Shown: piece after piece, positions 8,767 to 16,543 of the stretch | How positions within the stretch are numbered: the stretch's first letter is position 1 | Layout of the letters: every line of letters begins with the position of its first letter | Position numbers and translations under genes: made by a program | The notes under the pieces: model-generated | Told to the model about the DNA's origin: nothing | Seen by the model: only the letters and a program-made list of their open reading frames with translations | Database searches by the model: none | From: Rikenella microfusus DSM 15922 | GTDB taxonomy: Bacteria; Bacteroidota; Bacteroidia; Bacteroidales; Rikenellaceae | Assembly: GCF_000427365.1 (NCBI RefSeq) | Contig: NZ_KE386488.1 | Location: 930,001 to 994,000 of the forward strand | Direction: 5' to 3' | DNA length: 64,000 bases

Positions 8767-8795
8767 ATCTTCTCACCCCGGCGGAATTCCTCCGT
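8767..8795 (+). repeat. Duplicated 3' end of tRNA-Pro
   Basis: ATCTTCTCACCCCG at 8767-8780 repeats the last bases of tRNA-Pro (8623-8636) exactly. The homology continues with one gap through ATTCCTCC. The 144-bp spacing holds the tRNA terminator and a GC-rich stretch. It looks like an att-site-style duplication or a local tandem duplication. Confidence 0.6.
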
Positions 8796-8830
8796 CGGTA
8801 ACGAGGTTTCATTTCTCCCCGTAAAATCCC

Positions 8831-8838
8831 TATATTTG
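8831..8838 (+). promoter_or_regulatory. -7 element for the yhcH-family gene
   Basis: TATATTTG matches TAnnTTTG, 23 bases upstream of the ATG at 8862, implying a very short leader. Confidence 0.55.
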
Positions 8839-8861
8839 TTTTCCCAACTCGAATCGACGAC

Positions 8862-9341
8862 ATGATACACGACTCCCTGGGGCGCAGCGCCGAGAGATAT
8901 TACAGTCTGCACCCCCTTTTCCGCCAAGCGTTCGAATACCTATACAGCCACCTCGACCAATTCGCCGACCCCGCCTCCGACGGCAGACATACCGTTCAGG
9001 GCGACGACCTTTTCGTCATGGTCGGCGACCATCGGCTCAAACGGCCCGAAGAGGCGCTGCTCGAAGCGCACGACCGTTATATCGACCTGCAGGTGATGAT
9101 CTCCGGTACCGAAAGTTTCGGCTGGGCGCAACGGGCGGCCTGCACCGATCCCCGGAGCGCATTCGACGCGGGGAAAGATATCGTATTCTATAACGACCTG
9201 CCGACCAGCGTCGCGACCGTCCTGACCGGCGAATTCGTCGTCTTTTTTCCGGAAGACGCGCATGCGCCGCTGATCCGCCCCGAAGGCGTACAGGGCGGCA
9301 CCCGCAAGGCGATCTTCAAAATCAAGGCCGACGCGAAATAG
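8862..9341 (+). CDS. YhcH/YjgK/YiaL family protein (DUF386)
   Basis: A 159-residue cytoplasmic beta-sandwich protein of the DUF386 family, whose members occur in sialic-acid and other sugar catabolic loci and include the beta subunit of evolved beta-galactosidase. Family features seen are EAHDRYIDLQVMI (residues 66-78) and FFPEDAHAP, which supply the conserved acidic and histidine residues of the cupin-like pocket. It is followed after 54 bases by a sulfatase gene on the same strand, suggesting a role in using sugars released from sulfated host glycans. That link is inference. Confidence 0.88.
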   Translation: MIHDSLGRSAERYYSLHPLFRQAFEYLYSHLDQFADPASDGRHTVQGDDLFVMVGDHRLKRPEEALLEAHDRYIDLQVMISGTESFGWAQRAACTDPRSAFDAGKDIVFYNDLPTSVATVLTGEFVVFFPEDAHAPLIRPEGVQGGTRKAIFKIKADAK

Positions 9342-9395
9342 GCCGCGTTCGCGCCGTAACGAATCCCGCGTAATCATTAACCCAGACAGCAAGAG

Positions 9396-11003
9396 ATGAC
9401 CGATCGGAAACTCAACCTGAGCCTGCTGGCCTCGCTCGCCCTGTGCACCGCCGGGGCGCAGGCCGCATCGCCCGGACAAAAAACGAAGAAGGGAACCCCC
9501 GAAAAACCGAACGTAGTGATTATCCTGGCCGACGACCTCGGCTTCGGAGACATCGCCTGCAACGGCTCGTTCAACACCATCTCCACCCCCAACGTGGACC
9601 GGTTGGCCGCCCAGGGGGTCCGTTTCGCCAATGCCCATGCTACGGCGGCCACCAGTACCCCCGCGCGGTACAGTATCCTGACCGGCGAATACGCCTGGCG
9701 CCAGCCCGGAACGGGCATCGCCCCGGGCGACGCCGCGATGATCGTCACCCCGCAGCACCGAACCCTGCCCGAAATGATGCAGCGGGCGGGCTACGCCACC
9801 GCCGCTGTCGGCAAATGGCACCTCGGCCTCGGCGACAAGGCCGGGCAGCAGGATTGGAACGGCGCCGTGACGCCGGGCCTGAAAGACATCGGCTTCGACT
9901 ACTCCTATATCATGGCGGCGACGGCCGACCGCGTGCCGTGCGTCTATATCGAGAACGGCAAAGTCGTGGGACTGGATCTGGAGAACCACCCGGAGGATTC
10001 GATCCGCGTGAGTTACAGCGAACCGTTCCCGGGCGAACCTACGGGCCGCAAGAACCCGGAACTGCTGAAAATGAAGGCCAGCCACGGACATGACATGGCC
10101 ATCGTGAACGGCATCGGCCGCATCGGTTATATGACCGGCGGCGGGGACGCCCTGTGGGTGGACGAAAACATCGCCGACACCATTACCGACCGCGCCGTAC
10201 GGTTTATCGAACGTTCGGTAGCTGCGCAGCAGGCAGCGAAAGAAACCGGTACCGAAAAGCCGTTTTTCCTCTATTTCTGCACCAACGACATCCACGTGCC
10301 GCGTTCGCCGCACGAACGTTTCGTCGGCAAGAGCGGCATGGGGCCGCGCGGCGACGCGATCCTGCAATTCGACTGGTCGGTGGGCCGGGTGCTGGATGCG
10401 CTGGACTCGCTGGGAATCGCGGACAACACGCTGGTGATCCTCTCGTCGGACAACGGCCCGGTGGTGGACGACGGTTATCAGGACCGGGCGGTAGAGCTGC
10501 TGGGCGACCATAAACCCTGGGGCAAATTCCGGGGCGGTAAATACAGCATCTTCGAAGCCGGTACGCGTGTACCGGCCATCGCACGGTGGCCGAAGCGGAT
10601 CCCGGCCGGCAAGGTGAGCGATGCGGCGGCATCGCAGGTGGACTGGTTCGCTTCGCTGGCGGCGCTGACGGGGCAGGCACTCTCCGAAGGCGAGGCGCCG
10701 GACAGCCGCGACCAGCTCGACGTATGGCTGGGCAAAGACCGTAAGAAAGGTCGTGCCCATATCGTCGAAAACGCGGGCACGCTTTCGATCACGGTGGACG
10801 ACTGGAAATACATCGCGCCGAGCGGCGGGGCGGCCAAAGACCGCAATGTGAATATCGAACTGGGCAATTCGAAAGAGCCGCAACTGTACAACCTCGTGGA
10901 GGATATGGGCGAGCGGAACAACCTCGCGGCCCGGTATCCGGAGAAAGTGGCCGAGCTGTCCGCCCTGTTGGAACAGGTGCGTGAAACCGCCGACCGGCAG
11001 TAA
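9396..11003 (+). CDS. Secreted sulfatase, serine type
   Basis: A 535-residue sulfatase of the alkaline-phosphatase superfamily that hydrolyses sulfate esters. The signal peptide is MTDRKLNLSLLASLALCTAGAQA. The metal-binding start ILADDLGFGD (44-53) is followed by the active-site motif S87-T-P-A-R91. The modified residue is serine, not cysteine, so it should be matured by an anaerobic sulfatase-maturating radical SAM enzyme. GKWHLGLG and a late LSSDNGP metal site are also present. The likely substrate is mucin or glycosaminoglycan sulfate, but subfamily and linkage cannot be read. It is the first gene of a tight run with the lipoprotein gene 13 bp downstream. Confidence 0.93.
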   Translation: MTDRKLNLSLLASLALCTAGAQAASPGQKTKKGTPEKPNVVIILADDLGFGDIACNGSFNTISTPNVDRLAAQGVRFANAHATAATSTPARYSILTGEYAWRQPGTGIAPGDAAMIVTPQHRTLPEMMQRAGYATAAVGKWHLGLGDKAGQQDWNGAVTPGLKDIGFDYSYIMAATADRVPCVYIENGKVVGLDLENHPEDSIRVSYSEPFPGEPTGRKNPELLKMKASHGHDMAIVNGIGRIGYMTGGGDALWVDENIADTITDRAVRFIERSVAAQQAAKETGTEKPFFLYFCTNDIHVPRSPHERFVGKSGMGPRGDAILQFDWSVGRVLDALDSLGIADNTLVILSSDNGPVVDDGYQDRAVELLGDHKPWGKFRGGKYSIFEAGTRVPAIARWPKRIPAGKVSDAAASQVDWFASLAALTGQALSEGEAPDSRDQLDVWLGKDRKKGRAHIVENAGTLSITVDDWKYIAPSGGAAKDRNVNIELGNSKEPQLYNLVEDMGERNNLAARYPEKVAELSALLEQVRETADRQ

Positions 11004-11016
11004 GATTTCCCGCTCC

Positions 11017-11709
11017 ATGAGGTCGATACGAACTGTTTTACTCCGGCTCTGCCTCAGTGTCGGAGTTTTGTGTTTCTGCGCCTGCGGTAAGACCGACATG
11101 CAGCCTGCCGGAAATGTCTGGTTGCAGGCGGCGACCGAACTGGCCGAAGAGATGCAGGAGATGGCGGCAGACGAACGGGCTGCTGAATTATTCGTTTCCG
11201 ACAGCGGTCTGCTGGCCTATATCCGCGGGATCGGTACCGCCGGATACGACCGTCTGCGGGAGGCGACGGTGGTCGAAATTCCCCGTGCGGAGCTGACCGC
11301 CGGCTTCCTATCCGCCGCGTTCGCTTCATCGGCGGAACCCGACACGGCCGAACTGCGGCGATTGACCGAGCTGATGAAGAGCCGGATCAATCCGGCCGTC
11401 GTCGTTTCGGCCCTGAACGGACAGGAGGGAAGCGACCACCTGGCGGCATGTTCCATTCTGACCGGCAGCCGCACTTACATCCAGCCGCAGGACTGGCGGG
11501 ACGACCTGTTGGTGGTGCTGGAATACGGCAGCGAATATGCCGTCGCCATAGCTTTCTGGCAGTCGGGCGAGAAGACGGTAACCGGACAGGCTTCATTCAT
11601 CCGGGCCGGACGGACGGAGGCCCTGCTGCGCTCGGTCGAGAAATTTTGCGGACACGCCGTACCGGTAAGGAAACTGACCGGCCGGGAGTTAAAAAAAAGA
11701 TCCATATGA
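11017..11709 (+). CDS. Hypothetical lipoprotein
   Basis: A 230-residue protein with a lipoprotein signal peptide (MRSIRTVLLRLCLSVGVLCFCAC; lipid-modified Cys at about residue 23). The remainder is soluble with no family I recognise. A segment with the shape of a small alpha/beta periplasmic domain follows (DDLLVVLEYGSEYAVAIAFW). I prefer ATG 11017 to an upstream in-frame GTG because the signal peptide starts there. It begins 13 bp after the sulfatase stop, and its TGA overlaps the next ATG in an ATGA, so the three genes are very probably cotranscribed. Confidence 0.75.
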   Translation: MRSIRTVLLRLCLSVGVLCFCACGKTDMQPAGNVWLQAATELAEEMQEMAADERAAELFVSDSGLLAYIRGIGTAGYDRLREATVVEIPRAELTAGFLSAAFASSAEPDTAELRRLTELMKSRINPAVVVSALNGQEGSDHLAACSILTGSRTYIQPQDWRDDLLVVLEYGSEYAVAIAFWQSGEKTVTGQASFIRAGRTEALLRSVEKFCGHAVPVRKLTGRELKKRSI

Positions 11710-12194
11710 CCGATTTCAGACCCGTGCGGCGGCAGGACCGCCTGCTCGACATTCCGGCGGCGGAACGGCTGCTGGAGACCGGGGAATACGGTTTTCTGGC
11801 CATGTGCTCGCCTGAGGGATACGGCTACGGGATTCCGATCAGCTACGTTTATCTGCGGGAGCGCGGCTGCCTCTATTTCCACTGCGCTCCCGAAGGCCAT
11901 AAGATAGACGCGGTCGCGGCGAACGGCCGGGTGAGTTTTTGCGTCGTGGGGCGCACGCAGGTTCTCCCTTATACTACGGCGTACGAATCGGCGCATGCGT
12001 TCGGCCGCATCGGGCCTGTCGGCGACGATACGGAACGGTGGGAAGCCCTGCTCGCGCTGCGGGCGAAATACAATCCGGAACTGGCCGATGCCGAAGATGC
12101 TTACATGCGCAAATCGTTCGCCCGGACAACGGTGTTGCGGCTGGATATCGAACACCTCTCCGGGAAATGCAAACGCGTGCCGGCCGGGATATGA
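11706..12194 (+). CDS. Pyridoxamine 5'-phosphate oxidase-like flavoprotein, Nim-like
   Basis: A 162-residue FMN-binding split-barrel protein resembling the NimA/NimB 5-nitroimidazole reductase group: MTDFRPVRRQDRLLD, GYGFLAMC-type strand, GIPISYVY, LYFHCAPEGHKIDA, VSFCVVG. The histidine in HCAPEGHK is in the position of the Nim cofactor or pyruvate-modified residue. Most chromosomal homologues are general flavin reductases and do not prove drug resistance. It starts by a 4-bp ATGA overlap with the lipoprotein gene, so its translation is likely coupled. It is the last gene of the cluster. Confidence 0.85.
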   Translation: MTDFRPVRRQDRLLDIPAAERLLETGEYGFLAMCSPEGYGYGIPISYVYLRERGCLYFHCAPEGHKIDAVAANGRVSFCVVGRTQVLPYTTAYESAHAFGRIGPVGDDTERWEALLALRAKYNPELADAEDAYMRKSFARTTVLRLDIEHLSGKCKRVPAGI

Positions 12195-12260
12195 CGCTCC
12201 CCTCGATCTTTGATGTTCGGGGATGCGATTCTATCGAACTTCGCTGCGCTCATTTTGCTT

Positions 12261-12345
12261 TCCGGCTTGCCCGACGGTTTTATCCCGGCGATTCGGCCAT
12301 CCGAACAAGCGCGATGGTTCCCGGCGGCTGCGTCGGTTATGAACA
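12261..12345. repeat. Family E repeat fragment, copy E1
   Basis: TTCCGGCTT, then GGCCATCCGAACAAG and GGCTGCGTCGGTTATG, align with copies at 26385-26465 and 51690-51762. The shared core is about 50 bp at roughly 75-85 percent identity by eye. In one frame all copies can read RTS-x-M-x-x-GxCVG, but no copy has a convincing gene around it. The rest of 12195-12401 shows nothing further. Confidence 0.5.
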
Positions 12346-12401
12346 AAAAGAGGAAGGCGCTCGAACCCAATGGTGCGAACAAACGAACGGATTAAAAATA
12401 A

Positions 12402-12552
12402 AGTGACCATATACGATTTTACACCGATTGCCCGACAGCTCCGTTTCGGCTTTGCGCCGGACGGTACGAGGCGGTGCAGACTCGGGCAAAAGACCCGGAG
12501 GGTCTGACGCGAACCGAAAGCATAGATAGTGTGTAAAAAGTATATAATTACC
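12402..12552. repeat. Family B-type element, copy C1 (nested host)
   Basis: The left end AGTGACCATATACGATTTTAC and the right end GTAAAAAGTATATAATTACC are variant family B terminal repeats. The centre (ACGGTACGAGGCGGTGCA ... ACGCGAACCGAAAGC) is a different internal sequence, shared with 33178-33256. The 8-mer AAAAATAA lies directly left (12394-12401) and again at 12733-12740, beyond the B1 element inserted into its right end. This is a perfect target duplication for the composite. Confidence 0.75.
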
Positions 12553-12555
12553 GAA

Positions 12556-12727
12556 GGTAAGTATATACGACTTTACCCTATATTATGCACGCTTGATTTT
12601 CAGTATATTTCGGCCCGCGCCCACCCCTCTTGGGCAAAAGCGACTCCCGGCCGGAGTGCCCGGCGGCACCGCAGGGCCGTTTAGGGAGAACGTTACCCGA
12701 TTTTGAGTAAAATCGTATATACTTACC
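12556..12727. repeat. Family B MITE-like repeat, copy B1
   Basis: A 172-bp element with near-perfect terminal inverted repeats (GGTAAGTATATACGA at the left, TCGTATATACTTACC at the right). The flanking 8-mers TTACCGAA (12548-12555) and TTACCAAA (12728-12735) match at 7 of 8, marking a target duplication at the very end of element C1. Its right end is about 20 bp from the pyrC start. No ORF is present. Confidence 0.85.
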
Positions 12728-12747
12728 TTACCAAAAATAAGAAGGTT

Positions 12748-14118
12748 ATGATACTGATAGACGACGCCTTGATTTGCAACGAAGGAAAATCGTATCGGGG
12801 ATGGCTTACCATCGACGGCGAGCGGATCGGAGCCATAGGCGAAGGGGAATGCCCCGCCGAAATACGGGACAGCGCCGCAGAAATTTGCGAAGTCCGGGGA
12901 GCGCTGGTCATGCCCGGCGTAATCGATGACCAGGTACACTTCCGGGAACCCGGCCTGACCGAAAAAGCCGAAATATCCACCGAATCGCAGGCCGCCGCCG
13001 CCGGCGGAGTGACCTCTTACATGGAGATGCCCAATACCCGCCCCCCGGCGACGACCCTCGAACTGCTCGAAGAAAAGTATGCCCGGGCCGCGGAAGTATC
13101 CGTCGTGAACTATTCGTTCTACCTCGGCGCGACCAACGACAACATCGCCGAGATCGAACGCATCGATCCGGAGCGGATCTGCGGCGTGAAAGTCTTTATG
13201 GGATCCTCGACGGGCAATATGCTGGTCGATAACGAAAATACCCTGGCCGACATCTTCCGTTTGTCGCCCGCCCTCGTGGCGACCCACTGCGAAGACGAAG
13301 CGACCGTGCGGGCCAACCTCGCCTCGGCCCGGCGGGCGTTCGGCGACAACGTTCCCGTAGCCATGCACCCGGTGATCCGCAGCGCGGAAGCCTGCTACCG
13401 TTCCACCGCGCACGCCGTGGAACTGGCCCATAAATACGGCGGGCGGCTTCACGTACTCCATCTGAGCACCGCCCGGGAACTGGCCCTCTTCGATTCCGGC
13501 AAACCGTTGGAAGAAAAACGCGTGACCAACGAAGTCTGCGTCCATCACCTCTGGTTCGGCGAAGGAGACTACGCCGATAAAGGGAACTTCATCAAATGGA
13601 ACCCCTCCGTCAAATCGGCAGCGGACCGCGACAGCCTGCGTGCCGCCGTGCGCAGCGGACTGGCGGATATCGTGGCGACCGACCACGCCCCCCATCTGCT
13701 GGCCGAAAAGCAGAAACCGTACCTGGAAGCGCCTTCCGGCGGGCCGTTGGTACAGCATTCGCTGCCCGCCATGCTGACGCTGGCGGCAGACGGCGTGTTC
13801 ACCGTGCCGCAGGTCGTCGAACGGATGTGCCATGCGCCGGCCCGCCTGTTCCGGATCAGGGAGCGGGGTTTCCTGCGCCCGGGCTATTTCGCGGACATCG
13901 CGATCGTAGACCTGAACTCGCCCTGGACGGTAACGCGCGAAAACGACGCTCTGGGCGAACGTATCCTGTATAAATGCGGCTGGTCGCCCTTCGAAGGTTC
14001 GACGCTTTCGGCGAAAGTACGGGCCACATTCGTGAACGGACGTAAAGTCTATGCCGCGGAAACCGGCGTGGATACCGCCGTCCGGGGACAACGGCTCGTT
14101 TTCGACGCCGGACGGTAG
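12748..14118 (+). CDS. pyrC: Dihydroorotase
   Basis: Amidohydrolase of de novo pyrimidine synthesis that cyclises carbamoyl-aspartate to dihydroorotate. The 456-residue protein carries PGVIDDQVHFREPG near residues 55-68, the carboxylated-lysine segment GVKVFMGSSTGN, the metal histidines in THCEDE and VLHLST, and the late DHAPH motif with catalytic Asp. The first metal motif, usually HxH, reads QVH here, a change I associate with Bacteroidetes sequences. I start at ATG 12748 because the in-frame extension to 12703 lies inside repeat B1. A terminator follows at 14146. Confidence 0.93.
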   Translation: MILIDDALICNEGKSYRGWLTIDGERIGAIGEGECPAEIRDSAAEICEVRGALVMPGVIDDQVHFREPGLTEKAEISTESQAAAAGGVTSYMEMPNTRPPATTLELLEEKYARAAEVSVVNYSFYLGATNDNIAEIERIDPERICGVKVFMGSSTGNMLVDNENTLADIFRLSPALVATHCEDEATVRANLASARRAFGDNVPVAMHPVIRSAEACYRSTAHAVELAHKYGGRLHVLHLSTARELALFDSGKPLEEKRVTNEVCVHHLWFGEGDYADKGNFIKWNPSVKSAADRDSLRAAVRSGLADIVATDHAPHLLAEKQKPYLEAPSGGPLVQHSLPAMLTLAADGVFTVPQVVERMCHAPARLFRIRERGFLRPGYFADIAIVDLNSPWTVTRENDALGERILYKCGWSPFEGSTLSAKVRATFVNGRKVYAAETGVDTAVRGQRLVFDAGR

Positions 14119-14145
14119 ACGTAAAGCCGGAAACGGCTGCGGTAC

Positions 14146-14187
14146 AGGCGGCGGACAAGCGATCAGGCTTGTCCGCCGCCTGTTTTT
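14146..14187 (+). terminator. Terminator after pyrC
   Basis: Perfect 15-bp stem AGGCGGCGGACAAGC (14146-14160) with its complement (14167-14181), a 6-base loop, then GTTTTTT. Confidence 0.9.
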
Positions 14188-14402
14188 TCGAGGCATGGGC
14201 GGTTCATCATAGGCAAGGCCGGTTCCCGCCCCGATGTATCTCCGGTTTTCGTCGAGCAGGCTGAAAAAGGAGAGCGCCTGTTTTGTCGCCGAAGAAAATA
14301 TTTTCAATCAAAACATCGAAAAAACGAAAAATGCACCGCTTTTTGCATAGAGTATCCGATGTGAGTTTTTATATGCGACAGTATAATTAAATCCAAATAA
14401 TT

Positions 14403-15482
14403 ATGAAAACAAATATGATCAGCATCCGCAAAAGAAGTTTATGGTTGTTCTGTGCCGGTCTGTCGGCTCTTGCCGTTCTGGCAGTCTCCTGCAACAAAGA
14501 CAAAGGTGCCGTGCCGCCCTCCGGCGAAACTGCCTCCCTGACTGTTACGCTCAGCGGACAAACAGCCCAGGGCCGCGCCGTTGCGCCGACCGGGAGCACG
14601 GAAGCGGACGCCCTCAAAGCGGCCGAAAACCGGCTGAAGAACGTTACCGTATTCGTATTCAACGACAACGGAACTCTGGACAAGAAGCAGGCCTTCGCCT
14701 CCGACGCCCTTTCCGAGACCATTACCGGCCTCATCGCAGGTCCGAAAAAAATCGTCGTAGCGGCCAATGTCCCCGACGGTATTACGTTTCCCGACGGCAT
14801 TAATTACGATTGGTTCGCCGATCCGAAAAACGTCATCAACCTGGATTCGCAATCGCCCGAAACGAACGGTCTGTTCATGAGCGGCGAAGAGACGGCGACG
14901 TTGTCGGCCAATACCGTGACCGAAAAGACGATACCCGTCAGCCGGGTCGTCGCGAAAGTCAAACTCGGCACCATCACGCTCGAACCTGAAGCGGGACACG
15001 ATCCCGCTAAATTTTCCCTGCAACGGGTAGCGGTTATGAAAGCCCGCGGTTCGGCCCTGATGGGCATTCCGTCCGTGGCCTATACGCCGGATTTGTTTTA
15101 CGGAGGTATGGCCGGCGACAAAAGCGTCGAAAAGTCTTACCTGGCGGAAAACATAACGACCGGCGACTATGCCAACCGTTATTTCTACGTGCTGCCGAGC
15201 GACAACGACGACAATAACGCCACGCTCCTCACGCTGGTCGGAACCTATGACGGGAAGACGACCTATTTCCCCTTCCGGATCAACGATAAAGTCGGCAGCG
15301 ACGGCGCGACCAGCGACGGGAAATTCATCCTGCGCAACAACGTCTATACGGTCAATGTCAAACTGAAAAGGCTGGGCGGCGGCAGTTCCGATCCGGAAGT
15401 GCCTGCCGATCCGGCATCGCTCACCGTCACCGTCGAACCCCAGCCCTGGGAAACGGAACTGATCCAGAACGTAGAATGGTAA
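14403..15482 (+). CDS. Fimbrillin, FimA/Mfa1-like major fimbrial subunit
   Basis: A 359-residue lipoprotein with signal peptide and lipobox (LAVLAVSC). After LVTV-type strands (ASLTVTLSGQTAQGRAVAP) the NVTVFVFNDNGTL segment, the VVAKVKLG strand and the closing PWETELIQNVEW are typical of FimA/Mfa1 fimbrillins, in which lipid export precedes proteolytic activation at the surface and donor-strand exchange. It is the first gene of a four-gene run. The AT-rich upstream region 14290-14400 is the likely promoter region, though I find no exact TAnnTTTG. Probable function: shaft subunit of a surface fimbria for adhesion or biofilm. Confidence 0.87.
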   Translation: MKTNMISIRKRSLWLFCAGLSALAVLAVSCNKDKGAVPPSGETASLTVTLSGQTAQGRAVAPTGSTEADALKAAENRLKNVTVFVFNDNGTLDKKQAFASDALSETITGLIAGPKKIVVAANVPDGITFPDGINYDWFADPKNVINLDSQSPETNGLFMSGEETATLSANTVTEKTIPVSRVVAKVKLGTITLEPEAGHDPAKFSLQRVAVMKARGSALMGIPSVAYTPDLFYGGMAGDKSVEKSYLAENITTGDYANRYFYVLPSDNDDNNATLLTLVGTYDGKTTYFPFRINDKVGSDGATSDGKFILRNNVYTVNVKLKRLGGGSSDPEVPADPASLTVTVEPQPWETELIQNVEW

Positions 15483-15534
15483 ACCCGATGGAGCGATGCG
15501 CTCCGCCGGCTTCTCCTCCGGGGGAAGAGGCCCG

Positions 15535-15562
15535 CCGGCCTCCTCTTTCGGACGGAGGCCGG
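15535..15562 (+). other. Hairpin between fimbrillin and anchor genes
   Basis: CCGGCCTCC (15535-15543) pairs with GGAGGCCGG (15554-15562). A smaller hairpin GGAGCGATGCGCTCC lies just upstream. Placed after the shaft-subunit gene, it could protect that mRNA from 3' decay or attenuate downstream expression, giving more shaft than anchor. That role is inference. Confidence 0.45.
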
Positions 15563-15582
15563 TTATTCCCAACCGACCGATC

Positions 15583-16524
15583 GTGAACCTTACGCCATAC
15601 CACACCCGTCTTCTGGGACAGGTCTTGTGCCTGTCGTGCCTGTTGCTGGCCGGATGTATCCGCGACAAACGGAGCGGCTGTCTTCCGGAACCGGAGGAAC
15701 GGTTCGTCGTCCTGAAGATCGTGGACGAGGCCACGGGCAGGGATATTACCGAAACCGGCGACGCCGGCGATGCCGAACTGTACCTGTTTTCGCCCGACGG
15801 CGCATATGCCGCGCGGTTCTCCGTCGATAACGACCGGATCGTGCACCATACGCCCGTACACCTGTCCGGCGGCCTGTCCGGCAATTGTACGGTATCGGTC
15901 TGGGCCAATGCGGGCGCGGGCCAAATGCTCCATGTTCCGGCCGACGGGAACCGGCTCGAAAGCCGGGCCGTTTCGCTGCTCAGCGAAGAGGGCGGATACC
16001 GGAGTTCCCCGGACGACCTGTTTTTCGGCCGGATACGGCTTGCGCCCGTCGCCGGACCGTCGCCGGAAGAGGTGACGCTCACCCGTAAAAATGCCCGGAT
16101 GCATATTACCGTCCGGGGATTGGACGCAACCGTACCGGCAGACCGTTACTACCTGACGGTACGGATACCCTCCGACGGTTACGACTTCGCAGGCAACCCG
16201 GCCGCCGGCGCGGCCGTCCTGAGACGACCGGGCGAATTCGACAGTTACGGCGACTTCTCGACACCCGGCACTTTCAACCTGATCCATACCGGCCCTTCCG
16301 GCGCTTCCGCCGGGGAAGTGACGGTCGATGTCTATGAGCAGGCTGCCGGCCGGGCGGCTGACCGGCTGATCGCTTCGGCAAAAGACGACGGGAACGGGAA
16401 ACCGATCGCACTGCCGGCCGGGCGGACGGTCAATCTGCTGATCGACTTAGGCGCCGGCGCCGGAATAACTGTCCGTACGGAAATCACTCCGTGGAACGAA
16501 ATCTACCAGTGGGAGAGCTGGTAA
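15583..16524 (+). CDS. FimB/Mfa2-like fimbrial anchor subunit
   Basis: A 313-residue lipoprotein. I choose GTG 15583 because it places a proper signal peptide and lipobox (LCLSCLLLAGC) at the N-terminus. The only in-frame ATG (15496) adds a non-signal-like stretch lying in the intergenic hairpin. After the Cys comes a basic segment (IRDKRSGC), then VVLKIVDEATGRD and ELYLFSPDG strands and KNARMHITVRG, the pattern of the Mfa2 (PF08842) family that anchors fimbriae and limits their length. It ends ITPWNEIYQWESW. It is followed 19 bp later by the third fimbrial gene. Confidence 0.85.
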   Translation: MNLTPYHTRLLGQVLCLSCLLLAGCIRDKRSGCLPEPEERFVVLKIVDEATGRDITETGDAGDAELYLFSPDGAYAARFSVDNDRIVHHTPVHLSGGLSGNCTVSVWANAGAGQMLHVPADGNRLESRAVSLLSEEGGYRSSPDDLFFGRIRLAPVAGPSPEEVTLTRKNARMHITVRGLDATVPADRYYLTVRIPSDGYDFAGNPAAGAAVLRRPGEFDSYGDFSTPGTFNLIHTGPSGASAGEVTVDVYEQAAGRAADRLIASAKDDGNGKPIALPAGRTVNLLIDLGAGAGITVRTEITPWNEIYQWESW

Positions 16525-16543
16525 CCGCAAAAGAAAGGAAACC

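Noticed and set aside
8940-11099. A 719-codon open frame antisense to the sulfatase and yhcH genes
   Set aside because: It crosses two well-supported genes, and its sequence shows no recognisable family.
12583-14307. A 574-codon minus-strand frame over pyrC starting MKIFSSATKQALSFF
   Set aside because: The start region outside pyrC is short and AT-rich with no promoter motif, and the remainder is antisense to a clear dihydroorotase.
15496-15582. ATG 15496 as the start of the Mfa2-like gene
   Set aside because: It adds 29 residues rich in G, P and R before the signal peptide and lies in an intergenic hairpin; GTG 15583 gives a normal lipoprotein start.
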